From Methylophaga sp. (GTDB lineage: Bacteria > Pseudomonadota > Gammaproteobacteria > Nitrosococcales > Methylophagaceae), in the NCBI RefSeq assembly GCF_009711715.1, contig NZ_VENF01000016.1, positions 1 through 64,000 on the forward strand: DNA of 64,000 bases, written 5' to 3'. Made by a program: the position numbers and the translations under genes. The first letter of the stretch is position 1, and each line of letters begins with the position of its first letter. The notes below the pieces were generated by a model. The model was not told where the DNA came from. It saw nothing but the letters and a program-made list of their open reading frames with translations, and did no database searches. Below are positions 1-9,575 of this stretch, one piece after another.

Positions 1-24
1 GCTGCTTTTTTTTTTTTGTTAGTT
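1..24 (+). terminator. T-tract, possible tail of an upstream terminator
   Basis: A run of twelve T residues (6-17) opens the window. It could be the U-tract of a terminator whose stem lies before base 1, but the stem is not visible. Confidence 0.25.
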
Positions 25-104
25 AAGTGTTTATTTTTGCCGTCAGAACTTTTACCATAAATGTGAATCATTCGTATTTGAATAGTCTGAAACAGGGATG
101 AAAT

Positions 105-797
105 TTGGGTAAAAAAGCACACATTCTGATCATTGAAGACGACACTAAACTGAGCGACCAGTTGAAACAGTTGTTAGAGGCGGCGGAGTTCGACATCAGC
201 CAGTCTTTCAATGGCGAGCATGGATTACTGATGGCGATGAAAGCGCAGTTTGACTTGATATTGCTCGATGTGGCGTTACCTGAAAAAGATGGGTATGCCG
301 TGCTGAAAACATTGCGACAAAGCCGGACCACACCCGTGATGATGCTGACCGCGCATGGAGCAGAAGAGGAGCGAATTACCGGCTTGCGTAATGGGGCCGA
401 TGATTATCTGCCAAAACCTTTCAATCTGACCGAGCTGTTACTTCGCATAGAAGCTATTCTCCGCCGCTCGCTTCCACAGACCAAGTCGGAATCCAGCCTG
501 ACAAGACTGACACGAGCCGGTCTGGAAATTGACAGAAATAAACTACAGGTCAGCTTTGATGGCAAACAGCTGACATTTACCCCGATTCAGTTCAAATTGC
601 TGTGGACGCTGATGCAGCATCCGGAGCAAACAATCAGTAAACCGGCTTTATATCAGCTGGTGCTGGAACGTGAATTCAGTCGCTATGATCGCAGCCTCGA
701 CATGCATATGAGTCGGGTGCGGCGGAAACTGACTGCGGCAGGCATGCCGGCCGACCGGTTGCAAACCGTGCACGGCACTGGCTATAAGTTGCTATGA
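105..797 (+). CDS. OmpR/PhoB-family response regulator
   Basis: DNA-binding response regulator of a two-component system, 230 aa. The receiver domain spans residues 5-115, with the acid pair E11/D12, phospho-acceptor D55 and the conserved lysine K104 (LPKPF). A winged-helix DNA-binding domain covers about 130-230. The start is TTG at 105, because the ATG at 98 runs into a stop after four codons; CAGGGA lies just upstream. It overlaps the histidine kinase gene by 4 bases, so the two are translationally coupled. A TonB receptor with a Fur box follows them. That order is the same as PfeR-PfeS-PfeA of Pseudomonas, so control of siderophore uptake is a reasonable inference, but the ligand is not shown by the sequence. 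Confidence 0.93.
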   Translation: MGKKAHILIIEDDTKLSDQLKQLLEAAEFDISQSFNGEHGLLMAMKAQFDLILLDVALPEKDGYAVLKTLRQSRTTPVMMLTAHGAEEERITGLRNGADDYLPKPFNLTELLLRIEAILRRSLPQTKSESSLTRLTRAGLEIDRNKLQVSFDGKQLTFTPIQFKLLWTLMQHPEQTISKPALYQLVLEREFSRYDRSLDMHMSRVRRKLTAAGMPADRLQTVHGTGYKLL

Positions 798-2146
798 AGC
801 GTCGACTTCTCTGGAAGCTCAGCGCAATTATCGTAGCTGGCACGGTCCTGCTGTTCTGGCTGATCCACATGCTTGTTAACAAGACTGAGCAGCGTATGAG
901 CTTTATTGATGAAGTGCATCAGCAAACCTTGTATGACTACGCAGCTAAAGCAGAACAGCTGTATCTGGACGATGACGAGGCCGGGCTTGAGGAGTGGCTA
1001 CAGACAATTCGTGACAGAGAAAACACCTGGGTAGCCGTGGTACAGCCAGAGCTGCAGCCGATTGCTGGCAGCGAACTGTCGCAGGAATTCAAACAACGGT
1101 TCCGCCTGGGACGCAGTATTGACTGGAAAATCCATCTCTATTTCAAAGCCAACCCAGTCATGGATGTTATTTTTGCCGATGGGCGCACCCATTTCTTAAT
1201 TACTTTGCCGCAACGGATGCGTCCCGGTACCTACTGGCTGGAAACCAACCTGCTGCTGCAGATTGCCCTGCCGATGCTGTTGATGGCGATAATCAGCATT
1301 ATCATTTACCGTCATGTGATGTCACCGCTCAGGCAACTCGAACGTGCTGCCCAGCAGTTCAGTCAGGGGAATTTTGATGTCCGCGTCAGAAACAGTCTTG
1401 GCACGCGAAATGACGAAATCACTGCGCTGGCCGACACCTTTGATGGCATGGCTGAGCGGATTGGTAATCTTATTCAGACTCAGCGTCACCTCACTTCGGA
1501 TTTATCGCATGAACTGCGAACCCCACTGACGCGGATTGAGCTGGCGCTTGACTGGGCCGAACAGCATTCACCGGATAGCGAACCTTTGAGACGGATCAGG
1601 GAAGAATGTGAGCAGATGCGGCATTTGGTCGAGGATACGCTCAGCTTGGCCTGGCTGGAGAACGAACGGCCCCAGTTACTGACTGAAGAACTGGATCTGA
1701 CGGATCTGATCGACAGTATTGTAGATGATGCCCGTTTTGAATTTCCTGAACACAGCATTGAACTCAAACTGCCTGAACAGGCACCGCTGACAGAGAGCAG
1801 TGATCGGGCACTGGGTCATGCGATCGAAAATATTATTCGTAATGCCCTTACTCATACCCCTGAAGGCGGCACAGTGACAGTGAGCCTTCGATCTGTTGAC
1901 CAACAGTATCAGCTTGATATTGATGATGAAGGTCCGGGCATTGCAGCCAAATATCTGCAGGATATTTTCAAATCTTTTTTTCGGCTTGGCCGTAGCAGTC
2001 GGCAGCTGTATCAGGGCTTTGGTATCGGTCTATCGCTTGCCAAGCGTCAGGTTGAAGCGGTGGGAGGTAAGCTGACAGCCACGAATCTTGATACAAAGGG
2101 GCTGAGAATGACTATCCGCTTACCAGCACCTGTGCCCGCCAAGTAG
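794..2146 (+). CDS. sensor histidine kinase, HAMP type
   Basis: Inner-membrane sensor kinase of 450 aa, partner of the preceding regulator. There is a membrane span at about 8-28, a periplasmic sensor region of roughly 125 residues, a second span at 153-173 and a HAMP linker at 174-226. The H-box SHELRTPLTR carries the phosphorylated H239. The catalytic ATPase domain (about 340-447) shows an N-box (IENIIRNAL) and G boxes (DEGPGI, GFGIGLSLA). The periplasmic region has no motif I recognise, so the signal is unknown. Position upstream of a Fur-boxed TonB receptor suggests it senses a ferric siderophore or envelope iron status. Confidence 0.92.
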   Translation: MKRRLLWKLSAIIVAGTVLLFWLIHMLVNKTEQRMSFIDEVHQQTLYDYAAKAEQLYLDDDEAGLEEWLQTIRDRENTWVAVVQPELQPIAGSELSQEFKQRFRLGRSIDWKIHLYFKANPVMDVIFADGRTHFLITLPQRMRPGTYWLETNLLLQIALPMLLMAIISIIIYRHVMSPLRQLERAAQQFSQGNFDVRVRNSLGTRNDEITALADTFDGMAERIGNLIQTQRHLTSDLSHELRTPLTRIELALDWAEQHSPDSEPLRRIREECEQMRHLVEDTLSLAWLENERPQLLTEELDLTDLIDSIVDDARFEFPEHSIELKLPEQAPLTESSDRALGHAIENIIRNALTHTPEGGTVTVSLRSVDQQYQLDIDDEGPGIAAKYLQDIFKSFFRLGRSSRQLYQGFGIGLSLAKRQVEAVGGKLTATNLDTKGLRMTIRLPAPVPAK

Positions 2147-2224
2147 AAATCACAATCTTGTAACAATTGTAAAAGTCATTTCATTTCAATTGCATGCTGA
2201 TTAGAATGCGATCTTGTTTTATTT

Positions 2225-2243
2225 GATAATGATTATTATTAAC
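2225..2243 (+). promoter_or_regulatory. Fur box upstream of the TonB receptor
   Basis: GATAATGATTATTATTAAC matches the 19-bp Fur consensus GATAATGATAATCATTATC at 16 of 19 positions. It sits 9 bases before the proposed GTG start, overlapping the ribosome-binding region, so iron-loaded Fur bound here should block the receptor gene. Confidence 0.75.
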
Positions 2244-2252
2244 GAGGTCGTT

Positions 2253-4220
2253 GTGAGTAAGAACTTGAATCCTATCAGTCGTCCGACTGTACTCTCTATT
2301 GCACTTATGTCAGCCATTGCATCACAGCCAGCCATGGCAGAGCCGGTCCAGCTGGAGACTGTTCAGGTCACCGGTAATACGATTACACCAGAATTAAACA
2401 GTGTTGATGCAGAACAGATTGAAAAGCTGCAGGCGAATGATCTGGAAGACCTGTTCAGCCAATCACCGGAAGTGACCGTAGGTGGTGGCCCCGATGTGGC
2501 GCAGAAGCTCTATATCCGCGGTCTGGAAGACCAACTTCTGAACATTACTATTGATGGTGCTCAGCAATCCACTCGCCAGTTTCACCACGCCGGTCGCATC
2601 AGTATTGAGCCTGAATTGTTGAAACGGGTTGAGGTCAATGCCGGTGCCGGGAATGCCTTGTCAGGCCCTGGTGCATTGGGTGGATCAGTGAAGTTTGTCA
2701 CCAAAGACCCGGAAGATATGCTGAAACCGGGTGAAAAATTCGGTGGCCTGGTCAAGGGCATGTTTTCTAGTAATACCGATTCGTTCAAAACCAATACCAC
2801 ACTGTTTGGTCGCCTGAGCGATGACTGGAGTGCTATGGTCTCCGCGACGAATTACAACCCGGATGAATACGAAGATGGCGATGGTAATGAAGTAGCAGGA
2901 ACAAAGTTTGATCAGGATTTTCTGTTTGCCAAAGTCGTTGGTCGTCTTAGCGATAGCCAGACAGTACGTTTGAGCTATGAAAAACGTGAAGATCAGGGGG
3001 AGAGAACACAACGTCCACAGTGGATTGTGAGTTCATGGAATCCGCTGTACCCACTGGATATTGAGCGTGAAACGGTAACCCTGAATTACGAGTTGAATCC
3101 ACTTGATAATCAATATCTGGATATGGCCCTGACTCTGTATAACACAGAAACCCAGCTGTTCCAGAATGGCCGGTTCGGTCCTTACTATGGAGTCGGTGAG
3201 AGCAAAGGCTTTGATCTGCGTAATACCTCTATCCTGGGCATACATAAAGTGACCTACGGTATCGACTACCGTGAAGATGAGACGGTCGCCGGGGGCGATG
3301 CCTATGGTGATAAATCAGCGTTTAGCGACGAATCCGAGGTGAGAGGCATCTATATTCAAGACGATATGCAGCTTACTGATGCCTTGTTGCTCAGTGCTGG
3401 TCTGCGTTACGACGACTATGATCTGGAAACCCAGTTTGGCGATAACGACTTTGATGAAGATGAAGTCAGCCCAAATATTGGTATTAACTATCACTTCACG
3501 GATAACTGGAGCGCCTTTGCTTCTTATGCAGAGGCTTTTAAGGGACCACAGGCACAGGATGCATTCAAAATTGACTTCGTTGCCAATGATCCTAACCTGA
3601 AGCCTGAAGATGCACAGAACGCCGAATTTGGTGTGGCTTATGAATCAACAAGCTGGTTTGGATCAGCCAAGGTGTACAGAAGTGAAATTGAAGATGTCGT
3701 GGCTGATCCTGCCGGTGGCCCACGTCTGTTTGAAAATATTGGTGATCTGGAATCAGACGGCGTCATTCTGGAACTGGGGCGCCGGTGGGATAATATTCTG
3801 GCCCGAGTCAGCTATCACTACAACGACGCCGAAGTGGACGGCTTGGAAGCGAATGGCTTCGACCATAATGGCATTGCCAACCTGATCCAGGATACCTTCA
3901 TAGCCCAACTTGACTATCAACTGAACTCCCAATGGAACTTTGGCTGGAATGCTCGTTTTGTTAAAGGCAACGACAATATCGAGACCAGTGCCGGTGAAAT
4001 CGACAAGCCTGGCTACGGTGTACACGATTTCTATGCCCAGTGGCTACCATCAGCATCGGAAGATATTCGTCTGACCTTGACAGTCAGAAACGTGTTTGAC
4101 AAAAACTACCTGGATCACGCCAGTGTCGGTGACTTCGAGCATATTGCAGGTTATGAAGGGGTCAGAGGCTTCAATGAACCGGGCCGTGACATTCGCCTGA
4201 GCGTAGCATGGCAGTTCTAG
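2253..4220 (+). CDS. TonB-dependent outer-membrane receptor (iron-siderophore or haem)
   Basis: Outer-membrane beta-barrel that imports an iron compound using TonB energy. The GTG start at 2253 is preferred (ACGAGG at 2242), giving 655 aa and a clean signal peptide ending in AMA before EPVQ. A TonB-box-like stretch (LETVQVTG) is followed by a plug domain (YIRGLEDQLLNITIDGA, then PGALGGSVKFVTKDP). The barrel ends with terminal aromatic VAWQF. A segment reading FKGPQAQDAF, then DPNLKPEDAQNAEFG, resembles the FRAP/NPNL region of haem receptors, but this pattern is also seen in other receptors, so the substrate is open. The Fur box and the upstream two-component system suggest both iron repression and ligand-induced activation. 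Confidence 0.88.
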   Translation: MSKNLNPISRPTVLSIALMSAIASQPAMAEPVQLETVQVTGNTITPELNSVDAEQIEKLQANDLEDLFSQSPEVTVGGGPDVAQKLYIRGLEDQLLNITIDGAQQSTRQFHHAGRISIEPELLKRVEVNAGAGNALSGPGALGGSVKFVTKDPEDMLKPGEKFGGLVKGMFSSNTDSFKTNTTLFGRLSDDWSAMVSATNYNPDEYEDGDGNEVAGTKFDQDFLFAKVVGRLSDSQTVRLSYEKREDQGERTQRPQWIVSSWNPLYPLDIERETVTLNYELNPLDNQYLDMALTLYNTETQLFQNGRFGPYYGVGESKGFDLRNTSILGIHKVTYGIDYREDETVAGGDAYGDKSAFSDESEVRGIYIQDDMQLTDALLLSAGLRYDDYDLETQFGDNDFDEDEVSPNIGINYHFTDNWSAFASYAEAFKGPQAQDAFKIDFVANDPNLKPEDAQNAEFGVAYESTSWFGSAKVYRSEIEDVVADPAGGPRLFENIGDLESDGVILELGRRWDNILARVSYHYNDAEVDGLEANGFDHNGIANLIQDTFIAQLDYQLNSQWNFGWNARFVKGNDNIETSAGEIDKPGYGVHDFYAQWLPSASEDIRLTLTVRNVFDKNYLDHASVGDFEHIAGYEGVRGFNEPGRDIRLSVAWQF

Positions 4221-4251
4221 GCTGCTGATATTCAGATTATAGTCAGACTGA

Positions 4252-4288
4252 GCAAGCCAGGTACTTAGTGCCTGGCTTGTTTAGTTTT
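4252..4288 (+). terminator. rho-independent terminator after the TonB receptor
   Basis: Stem CAAGCCAGG (4253-4261) pairs with CCTGGCTTG (4271-4279), followed by TTTAGTTTTT. It lies between convergent genes and ends the receptor transcript. Confidence 0.8.
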
Positions 4289-4329
4289 TGAGAAAGCACA
4301 GTTACTTCAAATGAGGCAAATTAAAGACT

Positions 4330-5676
4330 TTATTTCACAATAAGTCGAGCAGGGCGATGATGCCAGAATAGGCTGGCTGCCAGGGCAAAGGTCAGCCATT
4401 CAGCGATTGGCAGGGCGATAAGAAACTGCGGTGATGATAGTAGCGAGCTAAATATCCATAGCAGCCCCACCGGAAAAAACAGACCACGGGACAGAGCAAT
4501 CAGCATCGACGGTCTGGGTTTTTGCATCGCTGTCAGATAAATCGACAGAATCACGTTCAGCCCGTTGATCAGAAACAGCGGCCAGACCAGCCCGATAAAT
4601 GCTACCGATAACTGCCGGGTTGAAGTAGAGCTATCATCCAGAAATAATCCCGTCAGCCATTGCGGTGACAGCAGCAATAACAGTGCAAGCATCAGACTGA
4701 TGGACATCACCATGCCCGATGCGGTGGCGACAAACTGCAATATGCGTTGCGGATTGCCGGCCCCGTGGTTGTGACTGATCAACAGATGCAGTGCATCTGC
4801 AATGCCGTAGTAGAGCATCAGGCTGACAAAAATCAGGTAATTAATGACGGCGAACGCGGCGATACCGTTGACATCCAGCTGCATTACCAGTGTCCAGTTC
4901 AGGACCAGGATAACCAGTCCACCGGAGATTTCGTTAATACATTCAGATAATCCATTAAAGCTGATGCTTTTCAACTCAGCCCATTGAGTAGGCCAGGCCC
5001 AATGCAACAGGCGGTGCTGGCGGGCGAAGAAGCTCAGCAGAATGATGAGTTGGATACCCTGTGCAATTGCCGTAGCCCAGGCGGCCCCGACCAGGCCCAT
5101 TTCAAAATGAATAATAAACAATGCATCCAGTGCGATATTCATTAGCGCGCCGGTGACCAGTGCCGTCGTGGCAAGACGCTGACCATTGTCCTGGCGCACG
5201 AAATAATACAGCACCATAGTAAAAATCTGCACTACCAGCACACAGCTGATGATATGGAAATAGGGCATTATCAGTGACATCAGACTGTCAGGCGTGCCGA
5301 GCCAACCGAGCAGCGTTTGATCCAGCCACCACGACAGCAGCATAAAGCTGATGCCGACGATCAGTACCGCCACCAGACATTTGCTGAGCACCGCAGAAGC
5401 CCGCTCATTTTGAGCGCGGCCGAGAAAATGACCGCAGCGGACCGCGCCACCGATGGCAATCATCAGGGCCAGGCCGAAAACCAGTGACAAATACGGAATC
5501 AGCAGGTTGATGGCGGCGAGGCCGTCGCTGCTGACAAAGTGGCCGACAAAGATGCCATCAACAATACTGGCAGTGGTGATCGCCAGCAGTCCCAGGATGG
5601 AGGGCAGTGCAAAGCGCAGGAAAGTCATGACGACCGGACCAGACAGAATCAGCGTATTGGGAGAGAGTGAAGACAT
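4330..5676 (-). CDS. MATE-family efflux transporter
   Basis: Inner-membrane multidrug and toxin extrusion exporter of 448 aa with about twelve hydrophobic spans in two halves, the normal size for the family. The N-terminal half begins with LRFALPSILGLLAITTASIVDGIFVGHFV, shown here only as the family's usual TM1/TM2 pattern, with G-rich loops after it. It faces the TonB receptor gene. A Fur-like site lies 36-54 bases upstream of the start, so it may export a siderophore or related metabolite under iron limitation. That is inference; drug or dye export is the default family role. Confidence 0.85.
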   Translation of the reverse strand: MSSLSPNTLILSGPVVMTFLRFALPSILGLLAITTASIVDGIFVGHFVSSDGLAAINLLIPYLSLVFGLALMIAIGGAVRCGHFLGRAQNERASAVLSKCLVAVLIVGISFMLLSWWLDQTLLGWLGTPDSLMSLIMPYFHIISCVLVVQIFTMVLYYFVRQDNGQRLATTALVTGALMNIALDALFIIHFEMGLVGAAWATAIAQGIQLIILLSFFARQHRLLHWAWPTQWAELKSISFNGLSECINEISGGLVILVLNWTLVMQLDVNGIAAFAVINYLIFVSLMLYYGIADALHLLISHNHGAGNPQRILQFVATASGMVMSISLMLALLLLLSPQWLTGLFLDDSSTSTRQLSVAFIGLVWPLFLINGLNVILSIYLTAMQKPRPSMLIALSRGLFFPVGLLWIFSSLLSSPQFLIALPIAEWLTFALAASLFWHHRPARLIVK

Positions 5677-5711
5677 GAACAGGCCCGGCTTGATGTCACG
5701 AAGTCGCTTAG

Positions 5712-5730
5712 GCTAATTATTCTCATTTGA
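5712..5730 (-). promoter_or_regulatory. Fur-like box upstream of the MATE exporter
   Basis: Read on the minus strand, TCAAATGAGAATAATTAGC matches the 19-bp Fur consensus at 13 of 19 positions, including the central AATGA and AATNATTA parts. It is 36 bases from the MATE start, a promoter-like distance. Confidence 0.45.
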
Positions 5731-5921
5731 TTCAGCAAGGTTTTTCCAGCAATAAGCGGGAAAAGTGGAATGGATCATGATCGTTTTGTCACTGTTAAGT
5801 GCGTATAATAACGGGTCATTTGCTTAATTCGTGACCCGAAGCCGATGATGGTCAGTGAATAAAGAGCAGTGCTGGCCTGCTCATCATGGGCAGTTGAGGT
5901 CACCCACAAAAACATAACTGA

Positions 5922-7718
5922 ATGAATAATATACGTAACTTTTCTATTATCGCCCATATCGACCACGGCAAATCCACCATTGCGGATCGCTTTATTCAGA
6001 TCTGTGGTGGTCTCACCAACCGTGAAATGCAGCAGCAAGTGCTGGATTCGATGGATATTGAGCGTGAACGCGGCATTACCATCAAGGCACAGAGCGTGTC
6101 ACTGGAATATAAAGCCCGTGACGGAGAGACGTATCAGCTGAACTTTATCGACACGCCCGGTCACGTCGACTTTTCCTATGAAGTCTCGCGTTCACTGGCC
6201 GCCTGTGAAGGAGCTTTGCTGGTGGTCGATGCGGCCCAGGGCGTGGAAGCACAGAGCGTTGCCAACTGCTACACCGCCATCGATCTGGGGCTGGAAGTGT
6301 TACCGGTGCTCAATAAAATCGACTTGCCCTCAGCAGAGCCCGACCGTGTTGCCCAGGAAATCGAAGATATTATCGGCGTTGATGCCATGTCTGCGGTCCG
6401 CTGCAGTGCCAAAACCGGCCTGGGCATTGAAGACGTGCTGGAAGAACTCGTCGCTAAAGTGCCACCTCCACAAGGGAACCCTGATGGCCCCCTGAAAGCG
6501 CTGATTATTGATTCCTGGTTTGACAGCTATGTCGGTGTTATCTCGCTGGTTCGCATTGTCGATGGCAGCCTGAAAACCAAGGATAAAATCCGGGTGATGT
6601 CGACCGGTCAGGAATATCAGGTCGATCAGGTCGGTACTTTCACACCGAAGCGCACTCCTTGTCAGGTGTTGGATTGCGGTGACGTCGGTTATGTCATTTC
6701 CGGGGTCAAGGAGATTGACGGGGCGCCGGTCGGTGACACTCTGACGCAGGCCCATCATGGTGCCGATAAAATGCTGCCTGGCTTTAAGGAAGTCACACCG
6801 CAGGTCTACGCCGGCATTTTCCCGGTCAGCAGTGACGACTACGAGAATTTCCGTGAAGCACTGGCCAAGCTGCGTCTGAATGACGCCTCCCTGTTTTATG
6901 AACCGGAAACTTCGCAAGCACTGGGCTTTGGTTTCCGCTGTGGCTTCCTGGGCCTGCTGCATATGGAAATCATCCAGGAACGACTGGAGCGGGAATACGA
7001 TCTGGACCTGATCACCACCGCACCGACAGTCGTTTTTGAAGTCCTGAAGAAAAATGGGGACGTGGTCAAAGTCGAGAATCCGGCTTCATTGCCTGATGTC
7101 GGCAGTATTGATGAAATCCGGGAACCCATTGTAGCTGCTGATATCCTGGTGCCCCAGGAACATCTCGGTGCTGTCATTACCCTTTGCGTGGAAAAACGCG
7201 GGGTACAGAAACACATGCAGTATATGGGCAAACAGGTCGCCTTAAGCTACGAACTGCCAATGAACGAAGTTGTGATTGATTTTTTTGATCGCATTAAATC
7301 GGTCAGCCGCGGCTATGCTTCACTGGATTATCATTTCATCCGCTTTCAACCTGCGGATCTGGTTAAGCTCGATATTCTCATCAACAGTGAAAAAGTGGAT
7401 GCTTTGTCGCTGATTGTGCATAAAGATACCAGTGTCAGCCGTGGGCGCCTGCTGGTGGAGAAAATGAAAGAACTGATCCCCCGGCAGATGTTCGATGTGG
7501 CGATTCAGGCCGCCATCGGCGGTCATATTATCGCCCGTTCCACAGTTAAGGCGATGCGTAAAAATGTATTGGCGAAGTGCTATGGCGGTGACGTGTCACG
7601 TAAACGCAAGTTGCTTGAAAAGCAAAAAGCGGGTAAGAAACGGATGAAGTCTGTTGGCAAGGTAGATGTGCCGCAGGAGGCATTCCTGGCAGTGTTACAG
7701 CTGTCCAAGAATTCATAA
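5922..7718 (+). CDS. lepA: elongation factor 4 (LepA)
   Basis: Ribosome-associated GTPase LepA/EF4, 598 aa, essentially the family length. The GTP-binding motifs are in order: AHIDHGKST (P loop), GITIKAQ (switch I), DTPGHVDF (switch II), NKIDLP, and SAKTGLG. The LepA-specific C-terminal domain ends with [25 protein letters not shown] stands at 5804, about 110 bases upstream, but no convincing -35 was found. The ribosome binding site is weak. It heads the classical lepA-lepB-rnc-era-recO-pdxJ-acpS block. Confidence 0.98.
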   Translation: MNNIRNFSIIAHIDHGKSTIADRFIQICGGLTNREMQQQVLDSMDIERERGITIKAQSVSLEYKARDGETYQLNFIDTPGHVDFSYEVSRSLAACEGALLVVDAAQGVEAQSVANCYTAIDLGLEVLPVLNKIDLPSAEPDRVAQEIEDIIGVDAMSAVRCSAKTGLGIEDVLEELVAKVPPPQGNPDGPLKALIIDSWFDSYVGVISLVRIVDGSLKTKDKIRVMSTGQEYQVDQVGTFTPKRTPCQVLDCGDVGYVISGVKEIDGAPVGDTLTQAHHGADKMLPGFKEVTPQVYAGIFPVSSDDYENFREALAKLRLNDASLFYEPETSQALGFGFRCGFLGLLHMEIIQERLEREYDLDLITTAPTVVFEVLKKNGDVVKVENPASLPDVGSIDEIREPIVAADILVPQEHLGAVITLCVEKRGVQKHMQYMGKQVALSYELPMNEVVIDFFDRIKSVSRGYASLDYHFIRFQPADLVKLDILINSEKVDALSLIVHKDTSVSRGRLLVEKMKELIPRQMFDVAIQAAIGGHIIARSTVKAMRKNVLAKCYGGDVSRKRKLLEKQKAGKKRMKSVGKVDVPQEAFLAVLQLSKNS

Positions 7719-7733
7719 AAGGAGCGTGGTTGA

Positions 7734-8504
7734 GTGAGTTTTCCGGCATTGATGGTGTTACTGGTGGCTGTGACCGGCCTCATTTGGTTAATCGACAGGT
7801 TGTTCTGGGCGCCAAAAAGAAACAAAGAAGAAGACGAACCCGTTGTGGTGGAATATGCCCGATCCTTCTTTCCGATCATTCTGCTGGTACTGGTAATCCG
7901 TTCTTTTATTGCAGAGCCTTTCCGTATTCCTTCCTCATCCATGCTGCCAACGCTGCATATCGGTGATTTCATCCTGGTGAACAAATTCTCCTATGGTATC
8001 CGTCTGCCGGTTCTGCACACCAAACTGTTTGACACAGGTGAACCGGAGCGGGGCGATGTAGTTGTATTCCGCTATCCGAAAAAGCCGGAAGATCAGGATA
8101 AGCCGGATATCGACTATATCAAACGTGTGGTCGGTTTACCGGGCGACACCGTGGGCTATTTTGACAAGATGGTTTACATCAACGGTGAGCCGGTCGGTCA
8201 GGAATTACTTGAGCCGACCAATATCGTTTTACCCAGTTATACCGAATTACGTTTTGAGCATCTGGGCGAAGAAGGGCATATGATTCTGGTGGATACCGAT
8301 AAGCGGCCGCTGGAAGGAGAAATGGTCGTTCCAGAAGGGCATTATTTCGTCATGGGGGATAATCGTGATAATAGTAATGACAGTCGTTACTGGGGCACCG
8401 TGCCGGAAGAGAACCTGGTCGGTAAAGCGTTCTTGATCTGGATGAGTTGGGACTGGAATGCCGGTGGTATTATCTGGAACCGCATCGGCCAGTCAATCAA
8501 TTAA
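7734..8504 (+). CDS. lepB: signal peptidase I
   Basis: Inner-membrane serine protease that removes signal peptides from exported proteins, 256 aa. Two N-terminal membrane spans (about 4-22 and 45-61) precede the catalytic domain. The nucleophile is S69 (IPSSSMLPTL) and the general base K130 (DYIKRVVGLPGD); the GDNRDNSNDSRYWG box is present later. The GTG start at 7734 has AGGAG at 7719. It is shorter than the E. coli enzyme mainly in the inserted beta domain, which is common outside the enterobacteria. It lies 15 bases after lepA and is probably co-transcribed with it. Confidence 0.97.
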   Translation: MSFPALMVLLVAVTGLIWLIDRLFWAPKRNKEEDEPVVVEYARSFFPIILLVLVIRSFIAEPFRIPSSSMLPTLHIGDFILVNKFSYGIRLPVLHTKLFDTGEPERGDVVVFRYPKKPEDQDKPDIDYIKRVVGLPGDTVGYFDKMVYINGEPVGQELLEPTNIVLPSYTELRFEHLGEEGHMILVDTDKRPLEGEMVVPEGHYFVMGDNRDNSNDSRYWGTVPEENLVGKAFLIWMSWDWNAGGIIWNRIGQSIN

Positions 8505-8514
8505 GGGGATAATC

Positions 8515-8895
8515 ATGAAAAATCAACGTGGAATGACTTTGATTGGCTGGGTGATCGTGCTGGCACTTATTGCTTTTTTTGCCACGCTGGTGATGCGTCT
8601 GTTGCCAATGTACCAGGAGTACTATGGTGTGCTGCAGATCATGGAATCAATGGAAAACGAACTCAAAAATAACAATCTGAGTAAAAATCAGGTAGAGCTT
8701 CTACTCTACAAAAAGTTTGATACAGGTTATATAAAAAGCGTTGATAGGGAAGATATTGAAATTCTTCGTGGCAAAAATACGGCCTATATCACCAAAATCG
8801 TGATCGATTATGAAGTCAGAAAACCCTTTATCGCGCATATTGACCTCATCGGCCACTTCAAAGAAGAAATTGATATAGAGCCCAAGCGACAATGA
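8515..8895 (+). CDS. DUF4845 membrane protein
   Basis: Small protein of 126 aa with one N-terminal hydrophobic helix (about 8-28) after QRGMTLIGW, a pilin-like N-terminus, and a soluble tail of about 95 residues. It matches the DUF4845 family, which sits between lepB and rnc in many gammaproteobacteria; function unknown. The start at 8515 is chosen over upstream codons because AAGGGGAT precedes it and it lies just outside lepB. It overlaps rnc by 4 bases. The pilin-like N-terminus next to signal peptidase I is suggestive, but no processing is shown. Confidence 0.85.
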   Translation: MKNQRGMTLIGWVIVLALIAFFATLVMRLLPMYQEYYGVLQIMESMENELKNNNLSKNQVELLLYKKFDTGYIKSVDREDIEILRGKNTAYITKIVIDYEVRKPFIAHIDLIGHFKEEIDIEPKRQ

Positions 8896-9575
8896 TGACC
8901 CAGCGGCAAAAAGCCCTGTGCAAACAGCTACAAATTGAATTCAAGGATACCGCCTTACTGCTTCAGGCACTGACTCATCGCAGCGCCGATCCCAAAAACA
9001 ATGAGCGCCTGGAATACCTGGGTGACGCGATTCTGAGCTTTGTGATCGCAGAAGAGCTGTTCAATCGCTTTCCGCAAGTGAAGGAAGGCAAGCTCAGCCG
9101 ACTGCGCGCCTCGCTTGTCAAAGGCGAAACGCTGGCTGAAATTGCCCGCGAACTGAAAATCGGAGAAGTGCTGATTCTGGGACCGGGTGAACTCAAAAGC
9201 GGCGGTTTCCGGCGCGAATCGATTCTGGCCGATGCGGTGGAAGCGGTTATTGGCAGTCTTTATCTGGACCAGGGGCTGGAAGTGGTCAAAGCCCTGATTC
9301 TCCGGCTTTATGATGAAAGACTTGACAGCATTGATGTCACTGAAACCGTCAAAGATCCTAAAACACGCTTGCAGGAACTGCTGCAGAGCCGCAAGCAACC
9401 TTTACCGATCTACAGCGTCCGTGAAATCAAGGGGGAAAACAAGCAGCCGGTATTTGAGGCCGCCTGCCAGGTGACCCTGCTGGATAAAGTCGTGATGGCG
9501 CAGGGTAGCAGCCACCGCAAAGCCGAAAAAAAAGCCGCTGAACGCGCCCTGACTCTGATAGAAAGTTCAATATGA
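8892..9575 (+). CDS. rnc: ribonuclease III
   Basis: Double-strand-specific endoribonuclease that processes rRNA and mRNA, 227 aa. The signature NERLEYLGDAIL lies at residues 37-48, with catalytic E41 and D45, and the second acidic pair occurs in DAVEAVIGSLYLD. A double-stranded-RNA-binding domain follows at about 155-225 and ends with SSHRKAEKKAAERAL. The start ATG overlaps the DUF4845 stop by 4 bases, and the end overlaps era by 4 bases, so translation of the three is coupled. Confidence 0.98.
   Translation: MMTQRQKALCKQLQIEFKDTALLLQALTHRSADPKNNERLEYLGDAILSFVIAEELFNRFPQVKEGKLSRLRASLVKGETLAEIARELKIGEVLILGPGELKSGGFRRESILADAVEAVIGSLYLDQGLEVVKALILRLYDERLDSIDVTETVKDPKTRLQELLQSRKQPLPIYSVREIKGENKQPVFEAACQVTLLDKVVMAQGSSHRKAEKKAAERALTLIESSI

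Noticed and set aside
6330..6962. 210-codon minus-strand frame
   Set aside because: Antisense shadow of lepA.
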